The position numbers and the translations under genes are program-made. From contig NZ_MSXW01000003.1 in NCBI RefSeq assembly GCF_001945445.1, forward strand, positions 54,532 through 118,531: a stretch of 64,000 nt of DNA. Reading direction: 5' to 3'. Source of the DNA: Pseudomonas sp. PA27(2017). Its GTDB lineage: Bacteria > Pseudomonadota > Gammaproteobacteria > Pseudomonadales > Pseudomonadaceae. The notes under the pieces are model-generated. The model made no database searches. It worked only from the letters and a program-made list of their open reading frames with translations, and was not told the origin of the DNA. This document shows positions 1 through 9,690 of the stretch, piece by piece (positions within the stretch are counted from its first letter, which is position 1; every line of letters begins with the position of its first letter).

Positions 1-1
1 C

Positions 2-1096
2 GCGGCCGGCCACGCCCATCCGGGCGAAGAGTCGCTGGCCAAGATGGCCATGCTGCGCGTCGCTACTGAGGATGGCACTGAAGGCTATGCGTTCGGGGCG
101 CCCGAACTGATTCGCCCACACATCATCGACAGCTTCGTGCGCAAGGTGCTGATCGGTCAGAACGCCCTGGACCGCGAGAAGATCTGGCAGGACCTGGCCC
201 ATTGGCAGCGCGGCAGTGCCAGTCAGTTGACCGACCGCGCTCTGGCGCTGGTCGAGCAGGCGCTGTGGGACTGGGCCGGTCGCAAGTTCAAGCAGCCGGT
301 GCACAAGCTCATCGGCGGCTATCGCGACAAGGTGCTGGCCTATGGGTCGACCATGTGTGGTGACGACCTGCCGGGCGGCCTGTCGACCCCAGAGGAGTAC
401 GGCCGCTTCGCCGAGCACCTGGTTGCCCGTGGCTACAAGGCGATCAAGCTGCACACTTGGATGCCGCCGATCTCCTTCGCGCCAGACCCTAAGATGGACG
501 TGCGCGCCTGCGCCGCGGTGCGCGAGGCGGTCGGCCCGGATATCGCGCTGATGCTCGACGGCTATCACTGGTACAGCCGTACCGACGCGCTGTATATCGG
601 CCGTGAGCTGGAGAAGCTCGACTTCGCCTGGTTCGAAGAGCCGATGATGGAGGAGTCCGCCGAGTCCTATGCGTGGCTGGCGGCCAACCTGGACATCCCG
701 GTACTGGGCCCGGAATCCCTCGGCGGCAAGTACATGAGCCGTGCCAGCTGGGTCGGGCAGGGCGCCTGTGACATTCTGCGCGCCGGTGTGGCCGGGGTCG
801 GCGGTATTGCGCCGTGCTTGAAGGTCGCGCACCTGGCCGAAGCCTACGGCATGCACTGCGAGATCCACGGTAACGGTGCAGCCAACCTGGCGGTGGTCGG
901 TGCGATCAAGAACTGCGACTGGTACGAGCGCGGCCTGCTGCACCCGTTCCTCGAATACGACGACGTGCCGGCCTACCTGAACAGCATCGTCGACCCGATG
1001 GACCGCGACGGCTACGTGCACCTGCCGGATCGCCCGGGCCTCGGCGAGGACATCAACTTCGCCTACATCGAGACCAACACCGTCAATCGCTATTGA
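2..1096 (+). CDS. Enolase-superfamily (mandelate racemase type) sugar-acid dehydratase-like enzyme, 5' partial
   Basis: The reading frame is open to the left edge, so the true start lies outside the window; an internal ATG is at 44. Counting from that ATG, the Lys-Ala-Ile-Lys-Leu-His segment (132-137) gives the general base region, Asp172, Glu198 (in FEEP) and Glu224 (in GPES) match the three metal ligands, and Asp243 with His275 match the His-Asp dyad. This is the mandelate racemase subgroup, whose members remove an alpha proton next to a carboxylate and usually dehydrate acid sugars. It ends 67 bp before an ABC importer gene on the same strand, so it probably shares that operon. I infer a sugar-acid substrate from the importer and the KdgM-type porin; the exact sugar cannot be read from the sequence. 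Confidence 0.85.
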   Translation, partial: AAGHAHPGEESLAKMAMLRVATEDGTEGYAFGAPELIRPHIIDSFVRKVLIGQNALDREKIWQDLAHWQRGSASQLTDRALALVEQALWDWAGRKFKQPVHKLIGGYRDKVLAYGSTMCGDDLPGGLSTPEEYGRFAEHLVARGYKAIKLHTWMPPISFAPDPKMDVRACAAVREAVGPDIALMLDGYHWYSRTDALYIGRELEKLDFAWFEEPMMEESAESYAWLAANLDIPVLGPESLGGKYMSRASWVGQGACDILRAGVAGVGGIAPCLKVAHLAEAYGMHCEIHGNGAANLAVVGAIKNCDWYERGLLHPFLEYDDVPAYLNSIVDPMDRDGYVHLPDRPGLGEDINFAYIETNTVNRY

Positions 1097-1163
1097 TGCA
1101 CCTCTGCGCAGCCGTGCGCGGCTGCGCCGTTTCTGAGTCGAATAAATATAAGAAGGCCGTCTC

Positions 1164-2777
1164 ATGATCAAACCACTTCCGCATCTGCTGGCGGGCCTGC
1201 TGGCCGCCACCCTGGCACTGGGCACCGCCACCGCGGTGCAGGCCAAGACGCCTGCCGACCAGCTCATCGTCGGCATGAGCATGATCAACCTGTTGTCCCT
1301 CGATCCGGCCGCCGCCACTGGCCTGGACGTTTCCGAGGTCAACGCCAACCTGTACGACATGCTGCTGGTGCAGGACGCTTCCGCGCCGGACACCCTGGTG
1401 CCGGCCCTGGCCGAGCGCTGGGAGATCAGCGACGACCACAAGACGCTGACCTTCCACTTGCGCAGCGGCGTCAAGTTCCACTCCGGTAACGAGCTGACCG
1501 CCCGGGACGTGATCTGGTCGCTGCAGCGCGTGCTCAAGCTCAACCTGGCGCTGGCCTCGACCTGGAAGGCCTACGGCTTCACCGCCGATAACGTCGAACA
1601 GCAGATCCGTGCGACCGACGACCACACCGTGGTGATCGAACTGGCTCGCCCGACCGACCCGATGCTGGTGCTCAATACCCTGGCCACCTCGCCCAGTGCC
1701 TTCATCCTCGACAAGAAAGAGGTGCTCAAGCACGACAAGAATGGCGACATGGGCGGCGCCTGGCTGACCACCAACGCAGCGGGCAGCGGGCCGTTCGTGC
1801 TCAACGCCTGGCGCGCCAACGACGTGATTCTGATGACCCGTTTCGAGGATTACTGGGGTGGCCCGGCCAAGCTCAAGCGCGTGGTGATGCGCAACATGAC
1901 CGAGTCGCAGTCGCTGCGCCTGATGGTCGAGCGGGGTGACCTGGACATCGCCCGTGGCATGTCGGCACCGGACATCACCGCACTGAGCAGCTCGGACAAG
2001 GTCAAGACCCAGACCGTGCAGCGCGGCACCCTTTACTACGTGGCGCTGAGCACCAAGCAGCCGATGTTCGCCGACGCCCGCGTGCGCAAGGCGGTTCGCT
2101 CGCTGATCGACTACCAGGGCATCAACGATGTGGTGATGCCGCACTACGGCACCCTCAACCAGCGCCCGATGCCGCTCGGCCTGCCGGCGCGCCTGGATGA
2201 TCCGGGCTATCGCCTGAACGTCGAGGAAGCCAAGAAGTTGCTCGCCGAGGCCGGCTACCCGGATGGTTTCCAGACCACCATTCGCGTGCTCGCCGAACCC
2301 CCGTTCATCAATATCGCCTCCAGCCTGCAGTCGACCCTGGCCCAGGCCGGCATCAAGGCACGCATCGTCACCGGTACCGGCACCCAGGTGTACGGCTCCA
2401 TGCGCGAGCGCACCTTCGACATCATCGTCGGCCGCGGCGGCGGCGGTGCCGAGCGGCACCCGCACTCCAGTCTACGCACCCTGGTGTACAACCCGGATAA
2501 CCGCGACGAAGCCAAGCTGAGCAACTTCCAGGGCTGGCGCACCTCGTTCCACAGCCCGGAGCTCAACGCGCTGATCGAGCAGGCCGAAGTGGAACCGGAC
2601 AAGCAGAAGCAACTGGAGCTGTATCACCAGTTTCAGAATCTCTACGACGAGCAGGTTGGCGCCATCATGCCGATCTCGCAGATGACCGACACGGTGGTGA
2701 TCTACCACGATGTGGTCGGCTACGTCGGTCACAGCGCGGCGACCACGCGCTACAAGGATGTGCACAAGGATCGTTGA
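1164..2777 (+). CDS. ABC importer periplasmic substrate-binding protein, peptide/opine family (copy 1)
   Basis: The 537-residue protein belongs to the DppA/OppA family of extracellular solute-binding proteins (SBP_bac_5). It has a signal peptide (hydrophobic core about residues 8-23, likely cut after VQA at about 27) and no lipobox. The start ATG is preceded by AGAAGG. It delivers ligand to the permease pair encoded just downstream. It is a close paralogue of the gene at 3943-5553: the two align along their whole length and share long identical stretches at DNA level. The permease gene starting at 2848 follows, so the order is SBP, permease, SBP, permease. This family also carries oligosaccharides and opines, so a peptide ligand is not implied. 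Confidence 0.9.
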   Translation: MIKPLPHLLAGLLAATLALGTATAVQAKTPADQLIVGMSMINLLSLDPAAATGLDVSEVNANLYDMLLVQDASAPDTLVPALAERWEISDDHKTLTFHLRSGVKFHSGNELTARDVIWSLQRVLKLNLALASTWKAYGFTADNVEQQIRATDDHTVVIELARPTDPMLVLNTLATSPSAFILDKKEVLKHDKNGDMGGAWLTTNAAGSGPFVLNAWRANDVILMTRFEDYWGGPAKLKRVVMRNMTESQSLRLMVERGDLDIARGMSAPDITALSSSDKVKTQTVQRGTLYYVALSTKQPMFADARVRKAVRSLIDYQGINDVVMPHYGTLNQRPMPLGLPARLDDPGYRLNVEEAKKLLAEAGYPDGFQTTIRVLAEPPFINIASSLQSTLAQAGIKARIVTGTGTQVYGSMRERTFDIIVGRGGGGAERHPHSSLRTLVYNPDNRDEAKLSNFQGWRTSFHSPELNALIEQAEVEPDKQKQLELYHQFQNLYDEQVGAIMPISQMTDTVVIYHDVVGYVGHSAATTRYKDVHKDR

Positions 2778-2847
2778 GCCGCCGGGCGGCTCAGGCCGCC
2801 CGATGCGACACGGACACGAACTCGCTGCGATCAATCGGGAGCTCCTC

Positions 2848-3885
2848 ATGTTTGCTTCGACTGCGTCTTTCTTCGGCACGCGGATGGGCGGCACCTCACG
2901 CCGTTTCGGTGCGGTGCTGATGACCCTGCTGGGCCTCTTGGCCATGACCTTCTTCATCGGCCGCGTGATGCCTCTGGACCCGGTGCTGGCGGTGGTCGGC
3001 CCGGATGCCGATAGCTCCACCTATGACCAGGTCTATCAGGCCATGGGCCTCGACCGACCACTGCTGGTGCAGTTCGGCTATTACCTGCGCGACCTGGCCC
3101 AGGGCAATTTCGGCAACGCGCTGCTCACCGGCCATCCGGTGATCGAGGACATCGCCCGGGTGTTCCCGGCGACCATCGAGTTGGCCACCCTGGCGATCAT
3201 CTTCGGCGTGGTGATCGGCCTACCGCTGGGCGTGTTCGCCGCTGCCAACCAGGGGCGCATCGGCGATCACCTGGCCCGCGTGGTCACCCTGTTCGGTTAC
3301 TCCACGCCGATCTTCTGGCTGGGCATGATGGGCCTTCTGGTGTTCTACGCCTGGCTCGGATGGGCCGGCGGGGCAGGGCGCATCGACCTGGCGTACGACG
3401 GCATGGTGCCGTCGGTAACCGGCATGCTGCTGATCGACAGCGCCATCGCCGGCGACTGGGAAGCCTTCTCCAGCGCGCTCAAGCACATCCTCCTGCCGGC
3501 ACTGATCCTGGGCCTCAACTCGGTGGCCTACATCAGCCGCATGACGCGCAGCTTCATGCTCGAGCAGCTGTCCCAGGAATACATCCTCACCGCCCGGGTC
3601 AAGGGCCTGTCGCGGCGCAAGGTGATCTGGGGCCATGCCTTCCGCAACATTCTCGTGCAGTTGCTCACCGTGGTGGCGCTTGCCTACGGCTCGCTACTCG
3701 AAGGCGCGGTGCTGATCGAGACGGTGTTCGCCTGGCCCGGCTTCGGCCAGTACCTGACCAGCAGCCTGCTGCTCGGCGACATGAATGCGGTGATGGGGTG
3801 CGTGCTGGTGATCGGCTTCATCTTCGTCGGCCTCAACCTGCTCAGCGATGCCCTGTACAAGGTGTTCGATCCGCGCACCCGCTGA
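2848..3885 (+). CDS. ABC importer permease, DppB-type
   Basis: The 345-residue inner membrane permease (BPD_transp_1) has one N-terminal membrane segment (about 20-40), a short periplasmic part, then a block of five or more hydrophobic segments. The EAA-type loop that docks the ATPase is visible around ILTARVKGLSRRKVIWGHAF. I chose ATG 2848, which has GGAG eight bases upstream and starts just before the first membrane segment. A longer in-frame start at 2710 would lie inside the preceding binding-protein gene. It should pair with the DppC-type permease at 5611 to form the channel. Confidence 0.88.
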   Translation: MFASTASFFGTRMGGTSRRFGAVLMTLLGLLAMTFFIGRVMPLDPVLAVVGPDADSSTYDQVYQAMGLDRPLLVQFGYYLRDLAQGNFGNALLTGHPVIEDIARVFPATIELATLAIIFGVVIGLPLGVFAAANQGRIGDHLARVVTLFGYSTPIFWLGMMGLLVFYAWLGWAGGAGRIDLAYDGMVPSVTGMLLIDSAIAGDWEAFSSALKHILLPALILGLNSVAYISRMTRSFMLEQLSQEYILTARVKGLSRRKVIWGHAFRNILVQLLTVVALAYGSLLEGAVLIETVFAWPGFGQYLTSSLLLGDMNAVMGCVLVIGFIFVGLNLLSDALYKVFDPRTR

Positions 3886-3942
3886 CCTGATACCCACCAA
3901 TCGATTGCAGCCCTTCAATAATTACAAAATAGGGATATCCGC

Positions 3943-5553
3943 ATGAAATCGTTTCGCTCCACCGTGCTGAGCGCGGTACTCGGTGCGCTGCTGTGCGCCG
4001 CTCCACTGCTGAACGCCCAGGCCAAGACGCCAGACGATCAACTGATCGTCGGCATGAGCATGGCCAACCTGTTCTCCATCGACCCGGCCAACGCACCGGG
4101 GCTGGATGCCTCGGGCATCAATGCCAACCTGTACGACACGCTGATCCTGCGCAAGGACGGCAGCCCCGACGAGCACGTGCCGCAACTGGCCGAGCGCTGG
4201 GAAGTCAGCGAGGACGGTCGCCAACTGACCTTCCACCTGCGCAGCGACGCGCGTTTCCATTCCGGCAATCCGGTCACCGCCGAAGACGTGGCCTGGTCGC
4301 TGTATCGCGTGCTCAAGCTCAACTACGGCCTGGCCACCACCTGGAAGGCCTACGGCTACACGCTGGACAACATTCAGCAGTTGATCCGCGCCAGCGACGA
4401 ATCGACCCTGGTCATCGACCTGCCGCAGCCGACCGACCCGCTGCTGATGATCGACACCCTGGCCACCTCGCCAAGCGCCGTGGTGCTGGATCGCAAGACC
4501 GTGCTCGAGCACGAGAAGAACGGCGACCTCGGCGCCGCCTGGCTGGTGACCAACGAAGCTGGCAGCGGCCCGTTCACCCTCAGCGCCTGGCGCGCCAACG
4601 ACACCCTGGTGATGACCGCATTCGCCGATTACTGGGGCGGCGCCAGCAAGCTCAAACGCGTGCTGATCCGTCATATCACCGAGTCGCAGTCGCTTCGCCT
4701 GATGCTCGAGCGCGGTGACCTGGACATGGGCTACGGCATGGCCGCCTCCGACGTCCAGGCGCTGGCTGCCAAGGGCCAGATGCAGATCCAGACCCTGCCG
4801 CGCGGCACTATGTATTACGTGGCGATGAGCATGAAGTCGGCGCCGTTCGATGACATTCGTGTGCGCAAGGCCGTGCGCTCGCTGATCGACTACCAGGGCC
4901 TGGACAAGGTGGTGATGCCTTATTACGGCAAGCTCAACCAGCAGCCGATGCAGCTGGGTTTGGAGGCGCGCCTGCCGGATCCTGGCTACACACTGGACGT
5001 CGAGGCCGCCAAGAAACTGCTGGCCGAGGCCGGCCACCCGCAGGGCTTCAAGACCACCATCCGCACCCTGGCCGAGCCGCCGTTCGTGAATATCGCCGCC
5101 AGCCTGCAGTCGACCCTGGCCCAGGCCGGCATCCAGGCGAGCATCATCACCGGCACCGGCAACCAGGTGTACGGCGCCATGCGTGCGCGCAACTTCGAGA
5201 TCATCGTGGCCCGCGGCGCCGAGCGTTATCCGCATCCGTATTTCAGCCTGCGCACCTTCGTCTACAACCCGGACAACCGCGATGATGCCGGCATCGCCAA
5301 CTTCCAGGGCTGGCGCACGGCCTTCCAGGACGCCGAACTCAACGGCCTGATCGACAAGCTCGGGGTGGAGCGTGACGAAGCCGCCAAGCTGAGCATGTAC
5401 CACCGCGTGCAGCAGCGTTACGACGAGCTGGCGGGGCCGATCATGATGATCTCGCAGATGACCGATCCGGTGGTCAGCGCGGCCGACGTCAAGGGATTCC
5501 AGGGCGCCGATGCCGAGGCGACGCGTTACCTGGGTGTGTACAAGCAGCGTTGA
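3943..5553 (+). CDS. ABC importer periplasmic substrate-binding protein, peptide/opine family (copy 2)
   Basis: The 536-residue periplasmic protein is a close paralogue of the one encoded at 1164-2777. It has a signal peptide (hydrophobic core about 8-24, likely cut after AQA at about 27). The mature proteins both begin with KTP and share most residues, including the VRKAVRSLIDYQG block and the repeated NPDNRD segment. Differences are spread along the protein, and copy 1 has an extra Gly-rich stretch near residue 420. This looks like an older tandem duplication of an SBP-permease unit or SBP alone. Two binding proteins for one channel would widen or tune ligand range, which is inference. Confidence 0.9.
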   Translation: MKSFRSTVLSAVLGALLCAAPLLNAQAKTPDDQLIVGMSMANLFSIDPANAPGLDASGINANLYDTLILRKDGSPDEHVPQLAERWEVSEDGRQLTFHLRSDARFHSGNPVTAEDVAWSLYRVLKLNYGLATTWKAYGYTLDNIQQLIRASDESTLVIDLPQPTDPLLMIDTLATSPSAVVLDRKTVLEHEKNGDLGAAWLVTNEAGSGPFTLSAWRANDTLVMTAFADYWGGASKLKRVLIRHITESQSLRLMLERGDLDMGYGMAASDVQALAAKGQMQIQTLPRGTMYYVAMSMKSAPFDDIRVRKAVRSLIDYQGLDKVVMPYYGKLNQQPMQLGLEARLPDPGYTLDVEAAKKLLAEAGHPQGFKTTIRTLAEPPFVNIAASLQSTLAQAGIQASIITGTGNQVYGAMRARNFEIIVARGAERYPHPYFSLRTFVYNPDNRDDAGIANFQGWRTAFQDAELNGLIDKLGVERDEAAKLSMYHRVQQRYDELAGPIMMISQMTDPVVSAADVKGFQGADAEATRYLGVYKQR

Positions 5554-5610
5554 GCGATCGGGCGCAGCACTGCGCCCGGTACCGAGCGAATCGAGTAACG
5601 GAGGCATACG

Positions 5611-6525
5611 ATGATTGCCAACATCTCTTCATCTTCATCCCTGAAACGGGCGAACGGCCAGGCGCCGGTCTCCGCGTTCCAGGCGTTCCGTCTGAGCAGC
5701 GTGCGGGTCATGCAGCACCTGCTGCGCAACCCCATGACGCTGATGGGCTCCGCCGTGGTGGCGCTGCTGGTGCTGGTGGCGGCCTTCGCACCGTTGATCG
5801 CCACCCACGACCCCATCGTGCAGAACCTCGGCAACGCCCTGCAGGCACCGAGCGCGGCGCACTGGTTCGGCACCGACGAGTTCGGCCGCGACGTGTTCAG
5901 CCGGCTGGTCTACGGCTCGCGCATCACCCTGTACATCATTGCCCTGGTGACCATCATCGTCGGTCCTATCGGCCTGTTGATCGGCACCGTTTCCGGCTAC
6001 TTCGGCGGCTTCGTCGACGCGCTTTTCATGCGCATCACCGACATCTTCATTTCGTTCCCCAGCCTGGTGCTGGCGCTGGCCTTCATCGCCGCCCTGGGCC
6101 CAGGCCTGGAGCACGCGGTGATTGCCATCGCGCTGACCTCCTGGCCACCGATCGCCCGTCTGGCCCGGGCGGAAACCCTGTCGCTACGCAACGCCGACTT
6201 CGTGGTCGCCGTGCAGCTGCAGGGCGCCTCGTCGCCGCGCATCATCCTGCGTCACATCATGCCCATGTGCCTGTCGTCGGTGATCATCCGCCTGACCATG
6301 AACATGGCCAGCATCATTCTCACCGCCGCTGCCCTGGGCTTTCTCGGCCTGGGCGCCCAGGCGCCGCTGCCGGAGTGGGGTGCGATGATTTCCACCGGGC
6401 GTCGTTACATGCTCGAGTGTTGGTGGCTGGTAGCCGTTCCGGGGGCAACCATCATGCTGGTCAGCCTGGCGTTCAACCTGTTGGGTGACGGTCTGCGCGA
6501 CGTCCTCGACCCGCGCAGCAATTAA
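5611..6525 (+). CDS. ABC importer permease, DppC-type
   Basis: The 304-residue permease has the N-terminal segment typical of OppC/DppC proteins (one membrane helix about 40-62) followed by the conserved [19 protein letters not shown] motif and the BPD_transp_1 block of about five helices. The ATPase-docking loop is around [19 protein letters not shown] 5611 follows a GGAGG ribosome site. It should form a heterodimer with the permease at 2848-3885. The gap to the ATPase gene downstream is only nine bases and carries a perfect AAGGAGG for that gene. Confidence 0.9.
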   Translation: MIANISSSSSLKRANGQAPVSAFQAFRLSSVRVMQHLLRNPMTLMGSAVVALLVLVAAFAPLIATHDPIVQNLGNALQAPSAAHWFGTDEFGRDVFSRLVYGSRITLYIIALVTIIVGPIGLLIGTVSGYFGGFVDALFMRITDIFISFPSLVLALAFIAALGPGLEHAVIAIALTSWPPIARLARAETLSLRNADFVVAVQLQGASSPRIILRHIMPMCLSSVIIRLTMNMASIILTAAALGFLGLGAQAPLPEWGAMISTGRRYMLECWWLVAVPGATIMLVSLAFNLLGDGLRDVLDPRSN

Positions 6526-6534
6526 GGAGGCAGC

Positions 6535-7374
6535 ATGTCTGCGATCAAACTCGACGTGCAGGATCTCTGCGTGCGCTTCACCAGTGGCCGCAAGGAGGTC
6601 GATGCAGTGCGCAACGTCTCCTTCAGCCTCGGCCGCGAGAAGCTGGCCATCGTCGGCGAATCCGGCTCGGGCAAATCCACCGTGGGCCGCAGCCTGCTGC
6701 GTCTGCACCCGGCCAGTGCGCGGATCACCGCCAAGGCCATGACCCTGGGCGACGTCGACCTGCTGACCGCCAGCGAGAAACAGGTGCAGGCGATTCGTGG
6801 CAAGCGCATCTCGATGATCATGCAGGATCCCAAGTACTCGCTGAACCCGGTGGTACGCGTCGGCGAGCAGATCGCCGAGGCCTACCTGGCGCACCACCGC
6901 GCCAGCAAGGCCGACGCCCGCGAGCGGGTGCTGGACATGCTCGACAAGGTGCACATCCGTGATCCGCAACGGGTGTACGGGCTCTACCCGCACGAGGTGT
7001 CGGGCGGCATGGCGCAGCGCATCATGATCGCCATGATGGTGATTACCGACCCCGACATCATCGTCGCCGACGAGCCGACCTCGGCACTCGACGTCTCGGT
7101 GCGCCGCCAGGTGCTCAGCGTGCTCGACGAGCTGGTCAGCCAGCGCGACCTGGGGCTGATCCTGATCAGCCACGACCTCAACATGGTGCGCAGTTTCTGC
7201 GACCGCGTGCTGGTGATGTACGCCGGCCGTGTGGTCGAGGCACTGGACGCCGCCGAGCTGGACAACGCCATGCATCCCTACACCCAGGGCCTACTGGCCG
7301 CATTGCCGAGCATCGATCGCCCCCGTCCGCGTCTGCCCAACCTGCAGCGCGATCCCCTCTGGCTGACTCATTGA
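6535..7374 (+). CDS. ABC importer ATPase, DppD/OppD-type
   Basis: The 279-residue ATPase has Walker [10 protein letters not shown] (about 40-48), signature VSGGMAQRI (about 155-163), Walker [13 protein letters not shown] and the switch His in LILISHDLN. The signature glutamine context SGGM rather than SGGQ is common in OppD-type subunits. An AAGGAGG ribosome site sits six bases before the ATG. The C-terminal oligopeptide extension ([13 protein letters not shown]) is present but short and lacks an obvious Cys-rich iron-sulfur motif. It acts with the ATPase encoded next. Confidence 0.92.
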   Translation: MSAIKLDVQDLCVRFTSGRKEVDAVRNVSFSLGREKLAIVGESGSGKSTVGRSLLRLHPASARITAKAMTLGDVDLLTASEKQVQAIRGKRISMIMQDPKYSLNPVVRVGEQIAEAYLAHHRASKADARERVLDMLDKVHIRDPQRVYGLYPHEVSGGMAQRIMIAMMVITDPDIIVADEPTSALDVSVRRQVLSVLDELVSQRDLGLILISHDLNMVRSFCDRVLVMYAGRVVEALDAAELDNAMHPYTQGLLAALPSIDRPRPRLPNLQRDPLWLTH

Positions 7375-7384
7375 GGAACCCCCC

Positions 7385-8149
7385 ATGGCCATGATCGAAG
7401 TGGATTCACTCAACCTCAGTTTCGGCGACAGCGCGGCGCGCAGTCAGGTGCTCTACGACGTTGCCCTGCGCGTCGAGGAGGGCGAGTCGTTCGGCCTGGT
7501 CGGCGAGTCCGGCTCGGGCAAGACCACGGTGCTGCGTTGCCTGGCCGGGCAGTACCGGCACTGGGAAGGGCAGCTGAGCATCGCCGGGCGCGGTTTGCGC
7601 CACAAGCTCGACCTGGCGCATTTCCGTCAGGTGCAGATGGTCTTCCAGGACCCCTACGGCTCGCTGCACCCGCGGCACACCATCGACTCGGCGCTCAGCG
7701 AACCACTCGCCGTGCATGGCATCGGCAACCGCGGCGATCGGGTCACCGCGATCCTCAACAAGGTCGGCCTGAATGACAGCTTCCGCTATCGCTACCCGCA
7801 TCAGTTGTCCGGTGGGCAGCGCCAGCGCGTGGCCATCGCCCGCGCCTTGATTCTCGAGCCGCGCGTGCTGCTGCTCGACGAGCCGACCTCGGCGCTGGAC
7901 GTGTCCGTGCAGGCGGAGATTCTCAACCTGCTCTCCGACCTGCGCGAGCAGGAAGGCCTGACCTACCTGATGGTCACCCATGACCTGGGCGTGGTCGCCC
8001 ATCTCTGCGACCGCGTGGCGGTCATGCAGCACGGGCGCATCGTCGAAACCCTCGACACCGCGCTGCTGGCGCAGAACCGCGCCAAGCATGCCTACACCCA
8101 GTTGCTGGTCGATGCCAGCCGCGACATCGGTGCCGTCGCACCCCCCTGA
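7385..8149 (+). CDS. ABC importer ATPase, DppF/OppF-type
   Basis: The 254-residue ATPase has Walker A GESGSGKTT, canonical signature LSGGQRQRVAIARAL, Walker [13 protein letters not shown] and switch His in LMVTHDLGVV. The start at ATG 7385 follows GAGGAA; a second ATG two codons later is possible. It is the last importer gene. The next gene, 230 bp downstream on the same strand, encodes a porin. I see no convincing intrinsic terminator in that gap, so readthrough is possible. Confidence 0.92.
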   Translation: MAMIEVDSLNLSFGDSAARSQVLYDVALRVEEGESFGLVGESGSGKTTVLRCLAGQYRHWEGQLSIAGRGLRHKLDLAHFRQVQMVFQDPYGSLHPRHTIDSALSEPLAVHGIGNRGDRVTAILNKVGLNDSFRYRYPHQLSGGQRQRVAIARALILEPRVLLLDEPTSALDVSVQAEILNLLSDLREQEGLTYLMVTHDLGVVAHLCDRVAVMQHGRIVETLDTALLAQNRAKHAYTQLLVDASRDIGAVAPP

Positions 8150-8379
8150 TAGCCAGACGGCACCTCGGCTGCCAAGTGGCGGCTGAGGCGACCCACGCGT
8201 TAGCGCGAACTCCCTGCTGACTTTTCGACACGGGCCTCGAGGCCCGCGGCACGGGCTCGCCTGCGCGTTACCCACCCCGTGATTCCAGACATGCGGACAC
8301 AGCGCTGCAGGGCGGCGCTTTGCCCGAAACCAGGCAACACGAAATTCAACCCATAGAAAACAATAAGAAGGTCACCACG

Positions 8380-9114
8380 ATGAACAAGAAAACACTCACG
8401 CTGCGTCTGCTCGCCTGCCTGCTTTCCAGCGCCGCCGTCGGTAGCGCCTGGGCCGACAGCGCCTCGATCAACTACCGTCACCAGTATCTGGACGACGACC
8501 GCATGCACGCCGACCGGGTCAAGCTGTCCTATCGCATGGACAATGGGTGGGGCTTCGAGGGCGAGCTCAAGTACCGCACCGCCGGTGATCGCAAGGACGT
8601 CGCCTTCGACAACACGGTGTCGAGCGGCCACGAGCTGACCACCAGCTATCAGTACAAGCCCAATGCGGTATCGACCTGGCAGCCGGCCATCCAGCTGGAC
8701 AGCAACGAGAACGGCACCACCTACAAGTTCGGCGTGCGCTATACCCACAGGCTGAACGACCAGTTCTACGTCGCCGCCCGCTACCGCTTCGACGCCCTGA
8801 AACTGAACCGCGACCGCATCGACGAGGAGGTGCCGGACCGCGGCTCCGACAACCGCAACACCCAGCGTTACGAGGGCTGGTTGGGCTACACGCCAGCGGG
8901 CAGGCTGTCGTACGAGTACCAGTACATCCACTTCAAGACCGACTACATCCGCTACGACAACAAGAAGAGCGACTACGAGCAGAACCTGGTCGTGAAGTAC
9001 AAATGGGACAAATCCTGGGCGCCGTTTTTCGAGATTGGCGATATCAAGGTCAGTGCGACCGATGACGACCGTCAACTGCGCTGGCGCATCGGGGTGCAGT
9101 ACAACTTCATGTAA
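8380..9114 (+). CDS. KdgM-type outer membrane porin for acidic oligosaccharides
   Basis: The 244-residue protein has a signal peptide (MNKK start, cut after AWA at about 26) and a mature chain of alternating charged and aromatic beta strands ending in a C-terminal aromatic strand (VQYNFM). This is the layout of the oligogalacturonate-specific porin family (KdgM), monomeric 12-strand barrels with Arg/Lys-lined pores. I chose ATG 8380 because AGAAGG lies eight bases upstream and the signal peptide follows directly. An upstream in-frame ATG at 8320 would add 20 non-signal residues. Its position behind an ABC importer suggests that it feeds the periplasm with that importer's ligand or a polymer of it. 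Confidence 0.8.
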   Translation: MNKKTLTLRLLACLLSSAAVGSAWADSASINYRHQYLDDDRMHADRVKLSYRMDNGWGFEGELKYRTAGDRKDVAFDNTVSSGHELTTSYQYKPNAVSTWQPAIQLDSNENGTTYKFGVRYTHRLNDQFYVAARYRFDALKLNRDRIDEEVPDRGSDNRNTQRYEGWLGYTPAGRLSYEYQYIHFKTDYIRYDNKKSDYEQNLVVKYKWDKSWAPFFEIGDIKVSATDDDRQLRWRIGVQYNFM

Positions 9115-9280
9115 GAACCTGTTCAAGGTCTTGAACTCAGGTTCGTCGATTTTGGCAGCTGAGTGGCGGGAGCGGCCGTTCCCCGATCCACTGTAGGTGC
9201 GGGCCTCGGGATGGATAGGGGCGCGCAGACGAAGCGTCAGCTACGCACCCTGAACCACCCTAAGAACTTGGCCCGTTTTT

Positions 9281-9370
9281 GTGGGAGCCGCGACCTCGCG
9301 GCGAATTAGTCAGGCACCGCCGATAGGCTGTCAGGCTGCAATCGTTTCGCCCCGAGGTCGGGGCTCCCAC
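9281..9370. repeat. Paired REP palindrome (BIME-like)
   Basis: Two inverted arms start with GTGGGAGCCGCGACCTCG (9281-9305) and end with its near reverse complement (9346-9370), with about 40 bp between. This is the Pseudomonas REP type with a GTGGGAG head and GCGAA tail. Related copies are at 29569-29643 and 63805-63860. Confidence 0.85.
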
Positions 9371-9468
9371 AGGTTGGTTTGAGTGACCGCTCCTGCCTTG
9401 AAACAGCCTCTTTCATGTCGTCTAAAAAGATTGTGAACAGGCCCCCAAGAAGAAACTGACCACCGCAA

Positions 9469-9511
9469 ACCAACGCCGGGGCTTGGCTATAGCCCCAGCG
9501 TTGGTATTTTT
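9469..9511 (+). terminator. Intrinsic terminator downstream of the porin gene
   Basis: Arms ACCAACGCCGGGGC (9469-9482) and GCCCCAGCGTTGGT (9492-9505) pair with one mismatch, and ATTTTT follows on the plus strand. There is no T run on the other side, so it acts on plus-strand transcripts coming from the importer/porin cluster, about 350 bp past the porin stop. Confidence 0.8.
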
Positions 9512-9690
9512 GGGATAAGGCAGATGGTCATTGGGGGCATGATCGGCGCCGGGTCGGGGCTCCATCGGATTGCACACACCAGCCCGGATCCGTAAAAGCG
9601 CCGCCCCGGCGCGTAGCGATAGTGGCCATTCAGCGTACGGGCGTTTCGGTGCGATTCATTCTGCAGAGAGATGACTCGCTATGCGTCTGC

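Larger units (their letters stand above)
9115..9690. other. Gene-poor stretch between porin and GntR genes
   Basis: About 575 bp between two convergent genes. It contains the paired REP palindrome at 9281-9370 and a strong hairpin at 9469-9511. No reading frame with a ribosome site and recognisable protein was found. Confidence 0.6.

Noticed and set aside
2472..3020. Minus-strand frame over the first permease and binding-protein genes
   Set aside because: High G+C Pseudomonas genes give long open frames on the other strand. The composition is His/Arg/Val-rich without family similarity, and the plus strand holds a clear gene.
8150..8260. Imperfect inverted repeat after the last importer ATPase gene
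   Set aside because: The stem has several mismatches and no T run follows, so it was not called a terminator.
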